A DNA stretch of 64,000 bases from Myxocyprinus asiaticus. Taxonomy: Eukaryota > Chordata > Actinopteri > Cypriniformes > Catostomidae. The position numbers and the translations under genes were made by a program. The notes below the pieces were generated by a model. The model searched no databases. It had not been told where the DNA came from and saw nothing but the letters and a program-made list of their open reading frames with translations. Of this stretch, positions 36,701 to 59,857 are shown in pieces. Within the stretch, counting starts at the first letter, position 1. The number at the start of each line of letters is the position of its first letter. Where the stretch lies: NCBI RefSeq assembly GCF_019703515.2, contig NC_059368.1, positions 36,347,831-36,411,830 of the forward strand. The letters are read 5' to 3'.

Positions 36701-39609
36701 GAGCATGCATCAAGCACTAGAAAGTGAAATCAAGCTTGAAATCATGATCGTGCCTAGAGATTGCAATGGCAAGATATACAGTGAAAATGAGTTACAATTT
36801 GGTTTGTTCTCACCCAAAACCAACTGAATCGCTTCAGAGGACATGGATTTAAACACAGTAGTATTTCGGAAAACTTTATTCTCCCTTAATGTGCTTTTTG
36901 TAGATTGAAATGTCAGGCCACCATTCACTTGCTTTGAATTGACCTATAGAGCTGAAATATTCTTCTAAAAATCTTTGTATGTGTTCTGCAGATGAAAGAA
37001 AGTCATACACATCTGGGATGGCATGAGGGTGTGTAAATGATGAGCACCACCAATCAAATAAGTTGACATGGGTTTAATGAACTGTTCTGAAATTTATGAA
37101 ATATACTTGTACTTTTGATACTTAAGTAAATTTAATATCAGCTACTTTATTACTTTTACTTAAGTCGTTTTCTCATGAGCTACTAACTTTTAATTGAGTC
37201 AATTTCCATGAAGGCATCTTTACTTTTACTCAAGTATGACAAATGGATACTTTTTACAACACTGCCCAGCTGTGTATGACTTTCTTCTGCAGAAAACAAA
37301 TGAAGATTTTTTGGAAGAGTATCTCAACTCTGTAGGTCCATTCAATACAAGTGAATGGCGGCCAAAACTTTCAAGCTCCAAAAAGCACATATAAAGGCAG
37401 CATAAAAGTAACTGGTTAACTCCATATCTTCAGAAGCTATATGATAGGTGTGGGTGACATAGCCCTATTTAGGAGGGCTTCAATCCCCCTAAAATTAATC
37501 TCAGCCCCCATGAAGAAGCATATCATTGGTTTGATTCACTGAACAAATACGCCCCATTCACCCATTCGATTCATGAACGAGCAAAGTTTAACATCTGTTG
37601 ACCGAATGAAGCATCTCATTCGTTAAGTTCAGTAATCTTGTTTAACAAGGAGAGAAAGGGGCTGAATTAATTAAGAGTCAAATTGACTGATGACATTACA
37701 ATGACAGCAGGACATACTTAAAATTTGTTATTATTTGTAATAATTTTAAGGCTAATATTGTTGAACTCTGCTTAAGTCTCTTAGTAGACACACAGCTTTT
37801 AATAAAGTATAATTATACTTGTTTCTCTCAAAAGTGTGATTTCAAAAATGGTCAATGAACAAGTGAACAAATTTGAACTAATCTTTTATTATTATTATTA
37901 TTTTAGACTTTTACCAGGTTAGTCTCTTGAGATGAAAATCTCTTTTCTGAGTGATTTTATCTTTTGAATGAATTTAAAATTTCGAATCACAAGTTAATGC
38001 CATACAGAGAAACATCACCTGGAGTTAGTTCACTCCACTAAATAAAGACCAAGCTAAATGTAACATATATTGTAATAATAGGTTTTTGTAGTGTTCGATG
38101 TAACTTTAATCTACAGAAGTTGCAAAATTGATTCATGTTACAATTTTTGTTAATAAATGGAGAATAAAAAAAAAGGATTCTTTGAATGGTTCTTTAAGTG
38201 GTTTCAGTTATTTGTTTAACTTTATAAGTGTTTATTCTGAATGAATATTAGCCAGCTATGAAATACTGTATATGTGAAATACCTTAAATGTGCACATCTT
38301 ATAGTGTCTTTGTAGGCTGAGCCCACCTAAGACTGAAATCCTAAAATCGCACCTGGTGGGTGATAAACAGATCAATATTTTAGTCCTTTTGTTCTGTAAA
38401 TCTCCACTTTTTGGTGATTCACATTCTTCCTGCATATCGCCCCCTACTGGGCTGGGAGGATAATATATAGTAAAAAAGGACTTAAATATTGATCTTTTTA
38501 TCACCCACACCTATCATATCTCTTCTGAAGACATGGATTAAACCACTGGAGTCGTATTGATTACTTTTATGCTGCCTTTATGTGCTTTTTGGAGCTTCAA
38601 AGCTTTAGTACCCCTTCACTTACATTGTATGGACCTACACAGCTGAAATATACTTTTAAAAATCTTCATTTGTGTACAGCAGAAGAAAGTCATACACATC
38701 TGGGATGGCATGAGGGTGAGTAAATTAGGAGAGAATTTTCATTTTTGGGTGAACTATTTCTTTAATTCTGATTCAAACACAAAATTCTAAATAGCCACAT
38801 GCATTTCCTGATCTTGACACAATCACTGGGTTTAAAGTATAGTTAAAGAGTCTTAATGTGTCTTTGTGTATTTCAATGAATCTTTCTTTGTGTTTTTCTC
38901 CAAATTCAGGAGAACCGGATAAAGCAGCAGATGGCAGTGCTGGAAAAGGAGAAAGAGACAGCAGAGAAAATCGCTGCGAGAGCATTTGCTCAGCAGTACT
39001 TGTCTGACTTGCTGCCCACAGTCTATTCCAATTTGAGGGATAGTGGCTATTTCTATGACCCTGTGAAGAGAGGTAAGTGTGCATGACAAGCAGAGAAACT
39101 AGATTTATTTTCTTGATTTTAAATGCAACTTCTGCAAATACAGAATTACATACAATTACAAAGGACATAACTACAAGAATTACTAAAACACACCGCTCTG
39201 TTCAGTGTTAACTTGAACAAACATATTATAAAGTTGAGTGAGTTTTCATTCTCTCTGCTCCAGATTTAGAGACCGGATTCCTTCCTTTACTGATGGAAGA
39301 AGTCAGCAGTACTTTGGAACAGAGATATGTGGCTAGAACAGTGCTTGACAGTGAGTGAATGCTTTTCAGGCGAAGTTCAGTTTTAACTGTAACTTCCTTA
39401 TTGTGTGTTTTTTTTTTTAAGATTTTCTGCTGTCTACTAAACAAAAGATTTGAATTTGGGATTGATCTATTAATATTGTGGTTGTCTTGTTGAGATAAGG
39501 CAACAACAGTAATTTCGGCATAATTTAGACTTGTTCCCCTTGTTCTTCCACAGTGCTCATTCAAGACGTCACTAACCAACGATTTGAGGCCTTTCAGCTG
39601 CAAGAATAA
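30734..39609 (+). CDS. rsph3: Radial spoke head protein 3 homolog (RSPH3)
   Basis: A structural protein of the radial spoke in motile cilia and flagella; the family also anchors protein kinase A. Coding exons: 30734-30846, 31595-31682, 31934-32075, 33850-33995, 34283-34486, 38910-39072, 39264-39350, 39554-39609. All are GT-AG and phases agree, giving 332 aa. The start MTSTLQPQNESQ is followed by YGNIMYDRRIVRGNTYA, a family signature. Next come VECQTDMFLDKPATPLFIPA, KTGRDVATQIEDGE, VLVGKTIEQALLEVEEEEEL (start of a coiled coil) and AFAQQYLSDLLPTVYSNLRD. All match human RSPH3 closely. The protein ends MLIQDVTNQRFEAFQLQE; human (560 aa) has extra N- and C-terminal extensions. Paired X-boxes lie upstream. 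Intron 5 (34487-38909) is filled with nested transposons. The gene appears intact. Confidence 0.95.
32145..33790. repeat. GACTTGAGACTTGACTTGG repeat region in RSPH3 intron 3
   Basis: Scattered GACTTGAGACTTG / ACTTGGACTC units at 32190, 33105 and 33690-33720, plus a GAGTCT hexamer run at 33733-33759, belong to a fish interspersed repeat with tandem structure. Element ends could not be fixed. Confidence 0.35.
35945..36215. repeat. GGTTGCTAGG/TGCTATGCAGTTGCC minisatellite
   Basis: Four or so imperfect units of about 70-90 bp built from GTTGCTATGCTGTTGCAAAG, TTTTGCACATTGCTCTGCAG and GGTGGTTGC blocks. It is a common cyprinid-type tandem repeat within the hAT-type insertion. Confidence 0.55.
36374..37040. 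repeat. Inner GGGATAGTTCA-type element
   Basis: It starts AAAGGGATAGTTCATTTAAA and runs through the family interior to GGCATGAGGGTGTGTAAATG; the right terminal repeat is lost. It is nested in the 35235-37264 insertion. Confidence 0.5.
37458..38355. mobile_element. Second insertion with 8-bp duplication inside the MITE
   Basis: CATAGCCCTATTTAGGAGGG to CTAAAATCGCACCTG interrupts the MITE between GTGGGTGA (37450-37457) and an identical GTGGGTGA (38356-38363). The 8-bp perfect duplication points to a hAT-type element. No transposase frame remains. Confidence 0.6.
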
Positions 39610-39610
39610 A
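39605..39610 (+). promoter_or_regulatory. rsph3: Poly(A) signal overlapping the RSPH3 stop
   Basis: AATAAA starts within the last GAA codon and contains the TAA stop. If used, the 3' UTR would be only about 10-30 nt. Further A-rich candidates lie near 39770. Confidence 0.35.
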
Positions 39611-39817
39611 CTTTTGCTTCCAAGTGAGATTTCCCTTTACTAGAGGTAAACGGGATCAAACATTATTCACTTTAACACATTTGTTATAAAATCAAAATAC
39701 ACACAAAAAGCACATTGTTACATGATTTTTGTTTGTGTCAGCAAAAATACATTTATATAAATTATAAACTTGTAATAAAAAATAATTATCTAAACAATGT
39801 AAACAATTATTATTATT

Positions 39818-40246
39818 ATTTTATCCCCTTTTTCTCCCCAATTTTGAATGCCCAATTCCCACTACTTAGTGATCCTCGTGGTGGCGCGGTTACTCACCTC
39901 AATCCGGGTGCCGGAGGACAAGTCTCAGTTGCCTCCGCTTCTGAGACTGTCAATCCACACTTCTTATCACGTGGCTCGTTGTGCATGACACCACGGAGAC
40001 TCACAGCATGTGGAGGCTCATGCTACTCTCTGCGATCCACGCACAACTTACCACGCCCCATTGAGAGCGAGAACCACTAATTGCGACCATGAGGTGGTTA
40101 CCTCATGTGACTTTACCCTCCCTAGCAATCGGGCCAATTTGGTTGCTTAGGAGACCTGGCTGGAGTCACCCAGCACACCCTGGATTCGAACTCGCGACTC
40201 CAGGAGTGGTAGTCAGCGTCAATACTCGCTGAGCTTCCTAGGCCCC
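39818..40246 (-). repeat. tRNA-derived SINE, copy 2
   Basis: Same family as at 23925 and 61153, with the tRNA-like head at the right and A-rich tail at the left. The flanking repeat AAACAATTATTATT occurs on both sides (about 39798 and 40251), a target duplication expected of LINE-mobilised SINEs. Confidence 0.75.
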
Positions 40247-40329
40247 CATAAACAATTATTATTGAATAACAACAATGACAATAATAATAACAATAAATTA
40301 TATGATTAAATTAATTATCGTAGTGGCGG

Positions 40330-40464
40330 TGTGGCAGACAAACCTCTTGTTCAGTAGGGAAAGGAGGAAGCAGGAACCGGATTAACAATCATCAAGACTT
40401 TAATTACAACATAAAACGCTGAACTGCAACATAACGACACACACACACACACAGAGCGGCCGCG

Positions 40465-40507
<43 letters not shown>

Positions 40508-41555
40508 CGTCACCGGCTCCTCCTTTATCTCTCTCCTGCTTACGTCAAGGCCCGGCCACGCCCTCCTCCTCGTCACATACCCCCAACACCCGATTCAGGC
40601 CAAATTGGAAACCTCCGGAGGGGAGGGGAGGAATTCTGCCGCCGACTGGTCTTCGCCGCCTCCTGGGAACCTGGGTAGGATGAGGGGAGGGAGAGGGGAG
40701 AGAGAAAGAGAGCGGGAGAGCCCGAGAGAGAGAGAGAGGGGAGAGAGAGAGAAAAGAAAAAAATAACTCCGGTTCCCGACCACACCGCCATTCAGTCCTC
40801 AGCCAGCTGTCCAGCGATCCTCCGCGACGCCGGGCGATGGCACTGGATTTCGTCTTCTGGCGGACTGCTTCAGTACCATCGAACCAATCCTCCCCTCAGC
40901 GTCACGATCCTCCATCAGCGGCGAGGGCTCTCTGACGGCGCATCTTCCTCCAGTCCCAGTTTTCGGCACCAGTGTGGCAGATAGTGTTGCCAGACTGGAT
41001 GGGTTCCTGCCCAATTGGGCTACTTTCAATAGATTTGTGTGGGCAAAAATGTGCTTGGGAGGGTGGTCAAAATTTGGGCTGCTTTGGAATGATTTGGGTG
41101 GGTTTTTAAAATGATAGAAGAATTTCCATTGCCCATGCAACTAAAATAAAGAAAACGTGTCCACACACAAACATTCAGTCAAATAGCCAGAATACTGATT
41201 GACAGAAAATGTGTTTAATCCTGTTCAGTGGAACTACGAGTTGCCACACCCACCAGTGAGTTCTGAATGTGCGCGATCTGCAGGTGTTGCACGTTGATTT
41301 TTGTTCTTTTTCTGTGCATGTGTGTTTGTTTATATGTGTGAATAAGAAAAATGGGTAAATGGAAAAGTTTTAGGAAACTTTATTTTTGCATCGCTTAATT
41401 GTGTTGTCAAGGTTGGAAAGGCAATGCTGTAGTATTATGGTTAATGTGCATTTCATTTTCATATACACTATTTGGGAATTTTTTTGTGCATTCGTGCAGG
41501 TTTTAAGTAATCATTGGGCTGGAAAATGTCAAACGAATCTGGCAACACTGAAACC

Positions 41556-41592
<37 letters not shown>

Positions 41593-41745
41593 CAGCTGTG
41601 TGCGTCTCTCTCTGGTGTCCCCGGCTCCTCCTTTATCTCTCTCCCGCTGATTAGGCAACTCAGCGCTGGACATGCATCCTCGCGGCCCGGCCACGCCCTC
41701 CTCCTGGTCACAGGCGGTTACTGTGCTCACAAATAAATCTGTCCC
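40330..41745. repeat. Region with a duplicated (AC)n-(TC)n-GC-rich module
   Basis: A module with ACACACACAGAGCGGC, TCTCTCTCTGGCGTC, CTCCTCCTTTATCTCTCTCC and CCCGGCCACGCCCTCCTCCT lies at 40437-40585. It recurs in direct orientation at 41558-41712. A purine run (GAGAGAGAGAGAGGGGAG) at 40690-40760 follows the first copy. Direct duplicates flanking about 1 kb resemble LTRs or a segmental repeat; no retroviral-type gene is seen between them. Confidence 0.45.
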
Positions 41746-44700
41746 GTGACATCAGATGTGTCCACTTTGAGCACATATCATGTTCTCTACATTTACACAC
41801 TTACCTACAGTTACTCATTAATTTAATTAATTTTATGATTTTGTTTCTTTGCCGTAACCACAAGTGTAGTAACACATCTGCTGTATTTCCAATAAACACG
41901 CTCAGGAATGGGAACATTGCCATTTTTGTCAGCCAAAGATCCCAAAACAATATCAGTTTAATAAGTGTTTTATCTCAAATTGTGCAGCGACAAAGAAATG
42001 TTGAGGTGAAGAATTAACCTTATATTCCATTTTTCTCATTTCAGGTCATAACAGGAGTTGAAAAATGCACCTGGAAATTTTTTTTTAGTGTGAAATTTTT
42101 TTTTTTTTCTTCTTCTTAAATTTCAACACATTGGTTTTGGATTTAATTAACATTTATAAATAGAATTGTCAAATGTCATTTTCATACTATGAGTGAAATT
42201 CGAACTGTCAATGTTCTGTCTTGATGAACTGCATTTTAAGGACTGCACTGTAGATGGCGCTGCAGAGTCGCTAAATCAGCACTGATCATCACTTGAGATT
42301 ATTCATTCTCCTGGCCACATGATCAATTTAACACATACGTGATGTATGGAAAACTTGTGAACGGCCCTCGTGGTTATTTTGGGTGTGTTAAAACTTTGTT
42401 TTGGGATATTGATGAAGGTTCAACAGCTAAATGGGTTGCCATTTGTTTATTTCGCCGATATAGGAGCTGCCCACAAAACAATTCACCATTACTGTCTCAA
42501 TAAAGTGTTGTGGTTATTGTCGCGACATTATTCTCGTTTTGTCGTTCGTTTGAAATGTAGTGATTGTTACGTTCTCCTGTCGAGCTGACTCGTCTGGGCC
42601 GGTGACATTTCAACAGTTTACGGTTCCGCTTCAGCGTTCATGCACTTCACGTCATAGACTATATACGACTCTATTTTAATCCTGCTTCTTTATTGGTCAG
42701 CTCTCAGCTCTGACCACGCCCAAGTTTCACTTTGGGCGGATATGGCACTTAGAATTGGTAACTCAAATAGAAACGGGTGTGTTGATGTAAATATAACGCA
42801 AGGAAAGACCTCTGAGTCATATCATCACACTGTGCTGACTTATGCAGACCTCAGTACACGTAAATGTTTGCATGACCTAATAACAAGGCTATTGTTGGTC
42901 ATTCAAACATATGAGGGGTTTTTATTACAATTTAACACAATATGAAAGCTTCAGCTATAGAGACCTTTTATGGGGAAAGGCTGCATCTAGAGAATGGGCT
43001 GAAAATTCTCTCTCTGATAACCATTTGCTTTTAAAAATTCAGCAGTTTGCAGTAATCCTCTGGATGATGAAAGCGTTTCATCATGTTACACATAGCCTAC
43101 AGTATAGGATATTTCTTTGAGCATGGTTACAGTAATGACAGTAATATTAAATAAAAACCTCTTTTTCATATTAACATTTTTCTTTAGTCTATAGTTATGT
43201 AATAATGGGTCTCTTTATTGAATTAATGGTCAATATATGAAGCCAATTTTAATTATACAGAACCCCAAACTCTAACTTTGCCCTAGAAGAGAATGACTTG
43301 AATGTTGAATGTTTGTTGAACGACTGAATGCTTAGAATTACTGCATATTCCATCAATTGTGTCCCCAAAGTGTAGCTAAATAAACCCTAAAAATACATCT
43401 CTCTGTCAGACAAGAGCATTATGACAATATTTTTAGAATAGAAGAAAAAACTAAAAAACAGTAATGGATCAAATAATATAAAGCCCAGTTATTATACAGA
43501 TGTTAAAGTGGTAAGGGGGATTTTATAGAATCTGGATCTTAACAGAAAAGGCCTGAATCGAGTGAGCGAAACACTATTTTGTGGCTGTCCTTAAATGTAC
43601 AAAACTATAGACCACATTTATAATATCCTGTTCATGTTTCACAGAAATGTGGAAAGAAATGTAGAGGGAAAAAAAACATCTATTAGATAAAGCCTTTTAA
43701 GTGATTGACTTGTATTCCCAGCTGTCCGGTGATTCAGTTGCCACAAATATGATATACTGTACATAGAACCCCATTGAGTAAATCTATCTGAGAGGTGATG
43801 ACAGTAATACCTCCCACCAAGCTTTTTATTGGTTCCTCAGTTTTGTTCACACACTTTCACTTTAATGACAGATGTACAGTATAGCTCCAAACACCTGTAC
43901 TTTTCTGCCAACAGTCCATCTGTTTGTTGAAGTCATTCAGAGGGTTTGCAGGTTTATTATTTGGGTCACTGACAAATAAGGTTGTCCGAGGTGATAAAAA
44001 TGAGAAGTGTTTTAAAATCTAGTTTCAAACACAAGTGTCAAGTTCATAGAAATGTAATCTTTGTGTCCATGTTGGTTTAACAATTAAATAAAAAAATAAA
44101 TACAAATAAAAAAGATTTAATGATTAACATTTTTTATAAAGTGAACTCACACACAGTTCTGAGGGTCTAAAGGGGTCCTCTCTCTTTTTTTATTTTTTTT
44201 TATTTTTTTGTCCCATGGCTACCTACATGTTGGTTACACCACATGACTTGGATATTGTAGACAAACATTTTTAATAAATATGAATCATATTTTAAGAAAA
44301 TTGTTTCACTGCTTATTTATTTTTATTTTTGAAATTATTCTGCACAACATTTCTTTTTTCAAGAATTTCAGCTTTTAATTAGATTTTGTATTTCTTTTTT
44401 TTTTTTTTTTTACTGTCTCTGGACAGTTACACCATGCAACATTTTTTACTTTCAGCCCCAGTGAAAATAACAAAATGACTTTGAATGGCATATGGACAAA
44501 GGGCTTTCACTTTAAAGGGCTGTCAACTCTGGAGCATGTTTCCAATTGAAATAAAATTAATACAAGATATAAAGTCATTTTACAATAATGCTTAAGCATT
44601 GGCTTAAAGAAAAACAGCCGTAGTCATGGTAATAATATATTCTCAGCCTAACTGATTTTATTATACAATATATAACCGAGTTGGGAGCAACCTCAATAAA

Positions 44701-45660
44701 TGTAGTATTTTTTGTATTTTTTTATTATTAATGTTACTATTATTATTATTATTAATTTTCTTTTTCTTTTTTACTTTTCTTTCTAATTAAGTTTAGCTTA
44801 TAATTATGATTTTTTTTTTTTGTCTATTTTTTGTCTATTTTTTTAGGAAAAACCTAAATAGGGACCTGAGAAGCAACTTAGCATGCGCTATAATCTCCAT
44901 GTTCAATGCATCTTTTTCATTTTTTTCTTGCTGAAATCTTTTTTTTTCTTTTTTTTTTTTTTTTGTATTATCCTTACACAATGAAATAAATAAAATAAAC
45001 ATTAATTGAAAACATGCTTACCTAGAGGTAATTATTTTAAGTGAATTAAATTTTTTTTTAATGTATTTTTAAATGATTTAATAGATCTGGACAAAAAAAA
45101 AAAAAAGAGCATAATTGACCCATTTGAGGGTTTGGAAAAGTGACTTTACCAGTATTTACATGAGAAATGCATGTATCCAACTGGATGAAGAGAAGTCATA
45201 TATCATATTCATTGACAAAAATAAAGATTTGATAATACTTTCAATGAGTGGCCATGCACTCAAAAAATATTTTAGCCTATTTTTAAAATTTATGCATTTT
45301 AATTTCATTAAAAAAATTCCATCAAATTAAATTGAGTAATTTTATGTAATTGAAATTCGTAAATCTTAAAAAAAAAAAATGTGTGAGGTTTATGACAAAA
45401 TACTCAAAATATGACTTTCAAAAAGAACAGTACTGTACTAAAACAGAGTTTTCAGTATGACGATGTAAAGCACAATAAAATATTCAAGCATACAGAAAAT
45501 GTGGTGCACATCCATTTGCAAGGCACCTGGTTCCTATTCTACCAGAATGATGCACATATTCTGTCTTTAAAATTTGTTATTTTTTTGCTGCAAACACCTC
45601 TGGTAATGTGAAAGGCCTTGGATGTCACTGTGGCCTGCAGGCTTCACTCTAAAGCACTGA
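41746..45660. other. AT-rich intergenic stretch, no gene seen
   Basis: Several T-rich runs (44392-44412, 44940-44965) and A-rich runs, with short chance frames such as 45115-45330. No acceptor/donor pairs with consistent frames and no recognised repeat ends were found. Confidence 0.4.
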
Positions 45661-45663
45661 GCT

Positions 45664-46826
45664 TAAAGGAATATTCAGGTTTCAATACAAGTTCAGCTCA
45701 ATGGACAGCATTTGTGGCATAATGTTGATCACCACAAAAATTAATTTAGAATTCTCCGTCCTTTTCTTTAAAAAAGCAAAAATCTGGGTTACAGGGAGGC
45801 ACTTACAATGGAAGTCAATGGGGCCAATTTTTGGAGGGTTTAAAATCAGAAATTTGAAACTTATAATTTTATAAAAGTACTAACATTAATTCTTCTGTTA
45901 AAACTTATGTATTATTATTTGAGCTGTAAAGTTGTTTAAATCATCATTTTTACAGTCATTTTAGGTTTTTAGGGTTGGTTCGCATTACATCGTCAAGCAA
46001 CGAAGTTGTGATATTGGCTATAACTTTATACAGAAAAGGTAGTAAGTATTTTCTCACACTAAAATCATGTTTACATGCATATTGTTTATGTCTTGTGGCT
46101 ATACTTTTGTATTTTAAGGTTAAAAATTGTCCCCAATTCACTACCATTGTAAGTGCCTCACTGTAACCAAGGTTTTTTTGTTGTTGTTGTTTTTTTTTAA
46201 AGAAAAGGAGGGGCAAGTCAGAATTAACTTTTTGTGGAAATCAATATTATACCACAAATACTGTCAATTGAGCTAAACTTGAATTGAACCTGTTTCAGTG
46301 ATGTCACTTTTCCCTGCAGCCGCCATATTTGTGACCATCAGCGGGAGGAAACAATAGCGTTGCATGGAAAAACACCCAAAAAAACGATATCAAGAAAAAC
46401 ATCAAAAATGGCTTTTGATCCATGCCAATCACAGGAAAAGTGTATACAGGTCTGAAGACAGCACAAATATTGCCAAACTGAACTTTTGCGGACATTTAAA
46501 GACGTTATCCACGATTCATCTCTGTACGCCGGCGAGTCCGATGTGTGACTGGCGAGTACACACTCACCGGCACATCACCGTATACATCTCTCATTCAGAA
46601 GTTACAAATGTTTTGTGTTGTTTTTTGGACTGATTTAGTCACAGTATTAAAAAAAACGTCTGTAATGATCCCGTCTGTATGAACGTAAGAGGTGCTTTTA
46701 ACTCCTGAAGTAGGTTTTTGTGGCATCTCACAGCGCAGCACAATGAAGGTATGTGGAATATCGGTCACAAACATGGCGGCATTACGTCACATGAAACAGG
46801 TCAATTGAACCGGACTATTCCTTTAA
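45664..46826. repeat. MITE with AAAGGAATATTCAGG ends, copy 2, with insertion
   Basis: The left end AAAGGAATATTCAGGTTTCA and the right end GGACTATTCCTTTAATT are inverted. The sub-terminal GACAGCATTTGTGGCATAAT is shared with copies at 25248 and 49103. It is interrupted by the 46291-46802 element. Confidence 0.6.
46291..46802. mobile_element. MITE with YY1/CRE-like motifs in both ends
   Basis: A 512-bp element with inverted ends: TGTTTCAGTGATGTCACTTT on the left, and TTACGTCACATGAAACAGG on the right. It is flanked by AATTGAACC at 46282-46290 and 46803-46811. Each end includes a GCCGCCAT / ATGGCGGC core next to a TGATGTCA / TTACGTCA core. Confidence 0.6.
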
Positions 46827-46859
46827 TTGCTATGCCTGGAAGAGAAAACACGCCCCCTC

Positions 46860-47155
46860 ATTACCATACAGACAAAGAAATGTGGAAATGAACAAATGTG
46901 AAAATACATAAAAGTTAGAAATAAATAAATGTGGAAATAAATACACCTATAAGTAAATGTGTAAATAAATAAATAATGTGTACATAAATAAATTAACATG
47001 GAAATAAATAAACAAATACAATAACGCATAAATAAGGAAATATAAGTGAAAATTGGCTACTCATTTGTCAGATTTGAAAATGTATTTATTTATTTATTTC
47101 TATGTGCAATTTTTTATATTTCTTTGCAAATTTATTTATTTATTTATTTTTTAAT
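46860..47155. repeat. AAATAAATAAATGTGG low-complexity palindrome
   Basis: The left part is built from AAATAAATAAATGTGGAAAT-like units; the right part has the complementary TTTATTTATTTATTTCTATG. The whole is a loose inverted repeat immediately upstream of the EZR 5' exon. Confidence 0.5.
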
Positions 47156-47169
47156 ATTGTCACGTTAGG

Positions 47170-47385
47170 TCCTCCATACCTTTGTGCAGAGTGTGTGTGG
47201 ATAGCGTCAGCGCCGCAGACGTTTCAAACAGGAACTGGATCCGCTGTCATTCAGCTGAGCTTACAAAGGTGAGCACACCGTCAGCCATTTCCCATCGCCG
47301 GACTCCGTACTCATTTCCGCGGAGGAAGGGGAGACTTTCGGGCGAAGCTGGACTCAACTGACTCACCGTGATCATACCTGCTTTG
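47170..47385 (+). other. EZR 5' untranslated exon(s)
   Basis: A GC-rich island in AT-rich surroundings, with donors at 47271 (ACAAAG|GTGAGC) and 47386 (GCTTTG|GTAAGA). Either could join the coding exon whose acceptor ends at 48205. The transcription start is not mapped. No TATA box was noticed, as is usual for a broadly expressed gene. Confidence 0.5.
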
Positions 47386-48205
47386 GTAAGATTTGCGCCG
47401 ATCGATTTTCGCCTGGGTCAAGGACCACAATACAGTTAGTGCGACTATCATTCACGCGTTTCTCTTTGTACAGACGCCGCCCAGTTCTTAGCGAAATCTC
47501 TTCCAACAGGTGTTGCTCTGATTATGGGAGTAGAATAGCTTACATCTTAGCTTACAGACGGGGTCTTTTTCAAGTCATGAAAAGAATAAAGTGGCAATCA
47601 AGCTCCTCTTTTTGTTAATGACCAAAAATACCAGACATATAGTCTAGTCTCGATGCAAATGTGTCTTTTGATGGTAATCTGTATCAGTCCGTCTGTCTCC
47701 ACTATTCCTATTTCCTATAGGCTAATACAAACTCAAACATAGCAAACTACTGGATGTCCAGTTAAACTGTTGTTTTACTGCGTTTAAAGACAGTATAGCC
47801 TATTATTACCCTTCTGTCTAATTTGTATGTGACTCTTAATGAAGATCTCGCAGTGATCTTCCAAACTTCTTTGATAATAATATTTGCACTCCTTTAAGGC
47901 AGGTGCCTCTATATTAGTAAGGGAATATTCAGATTTTCAAGGGTCTATCTTTGGGAAACACAGACTCAGATATTTGCAGAATGGGGTGGAGACATGAAAT
48001 TCAAAGGCGGTGTTACCACTTCTGGCATTTTGGGTGAGGCTCTCATAATCTTGGGTTCCAGTATTTAATCGTGATTCATAGGGCAATGCATGGAGTGCAT
48101 CAAGGCTCAGTCCTCGGCCTTCTCCACGTTTTAATGACTGGTACACTGTGCGTGAGTCAGTATCACTTGCGCTGCTCAAACGTGTTTCTCCTCTTTCTGT
48201 TTTAG

Positions 48206-59857
<11,652 letters not shown>

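Larger units (their letters stand above)
35235..37264. mobile_element. hAT-type insertion inside the MITE
   Basis: It begins CAGAAGTGTATAGTAACGAA and ends TTTTTACAACACTG, with CTTCGTTACTGTACTTAAGT and the mirrored TTTACTTTTACTCAAGTATG inside the ends. The flanks are CCCAGATG (35227-35234) and CCCAGCTG (37265-37272), an 8-bp duplication with one mismatch. It carries a further GGGATAGTTCA-type element (36374-37040) and a minisatellite. Confidence 0.65.
35167..38765. mobile_element. GGGATAGTTCACCC MITE split by two later insertions
   Basis: The left end AAAGGGATAGTTCACCCAAA (35168) and the right end TCATTTTTGGGTGAACTATT (38738-38757) belong to one element. Its interior resumes at 37265 and 38364 after two separate insertions (35235-37264 and 37458-38355), each bounded by an 8-bp duplication of MITE sequence. 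It lies in RSPH3 intron 5. Confidence 0.65.

Noticed and set aside
38773..39168. 131-aa minus-strand frame
   Set aside because: It is antisense to the RSPH3 exon at 38910-39072 and has no independent support.
40464..40791. Frames encoding Ser-Leu or Arg-Glu repeats
   Set aside because: They are translations of (TC)n and (GA)n runs.
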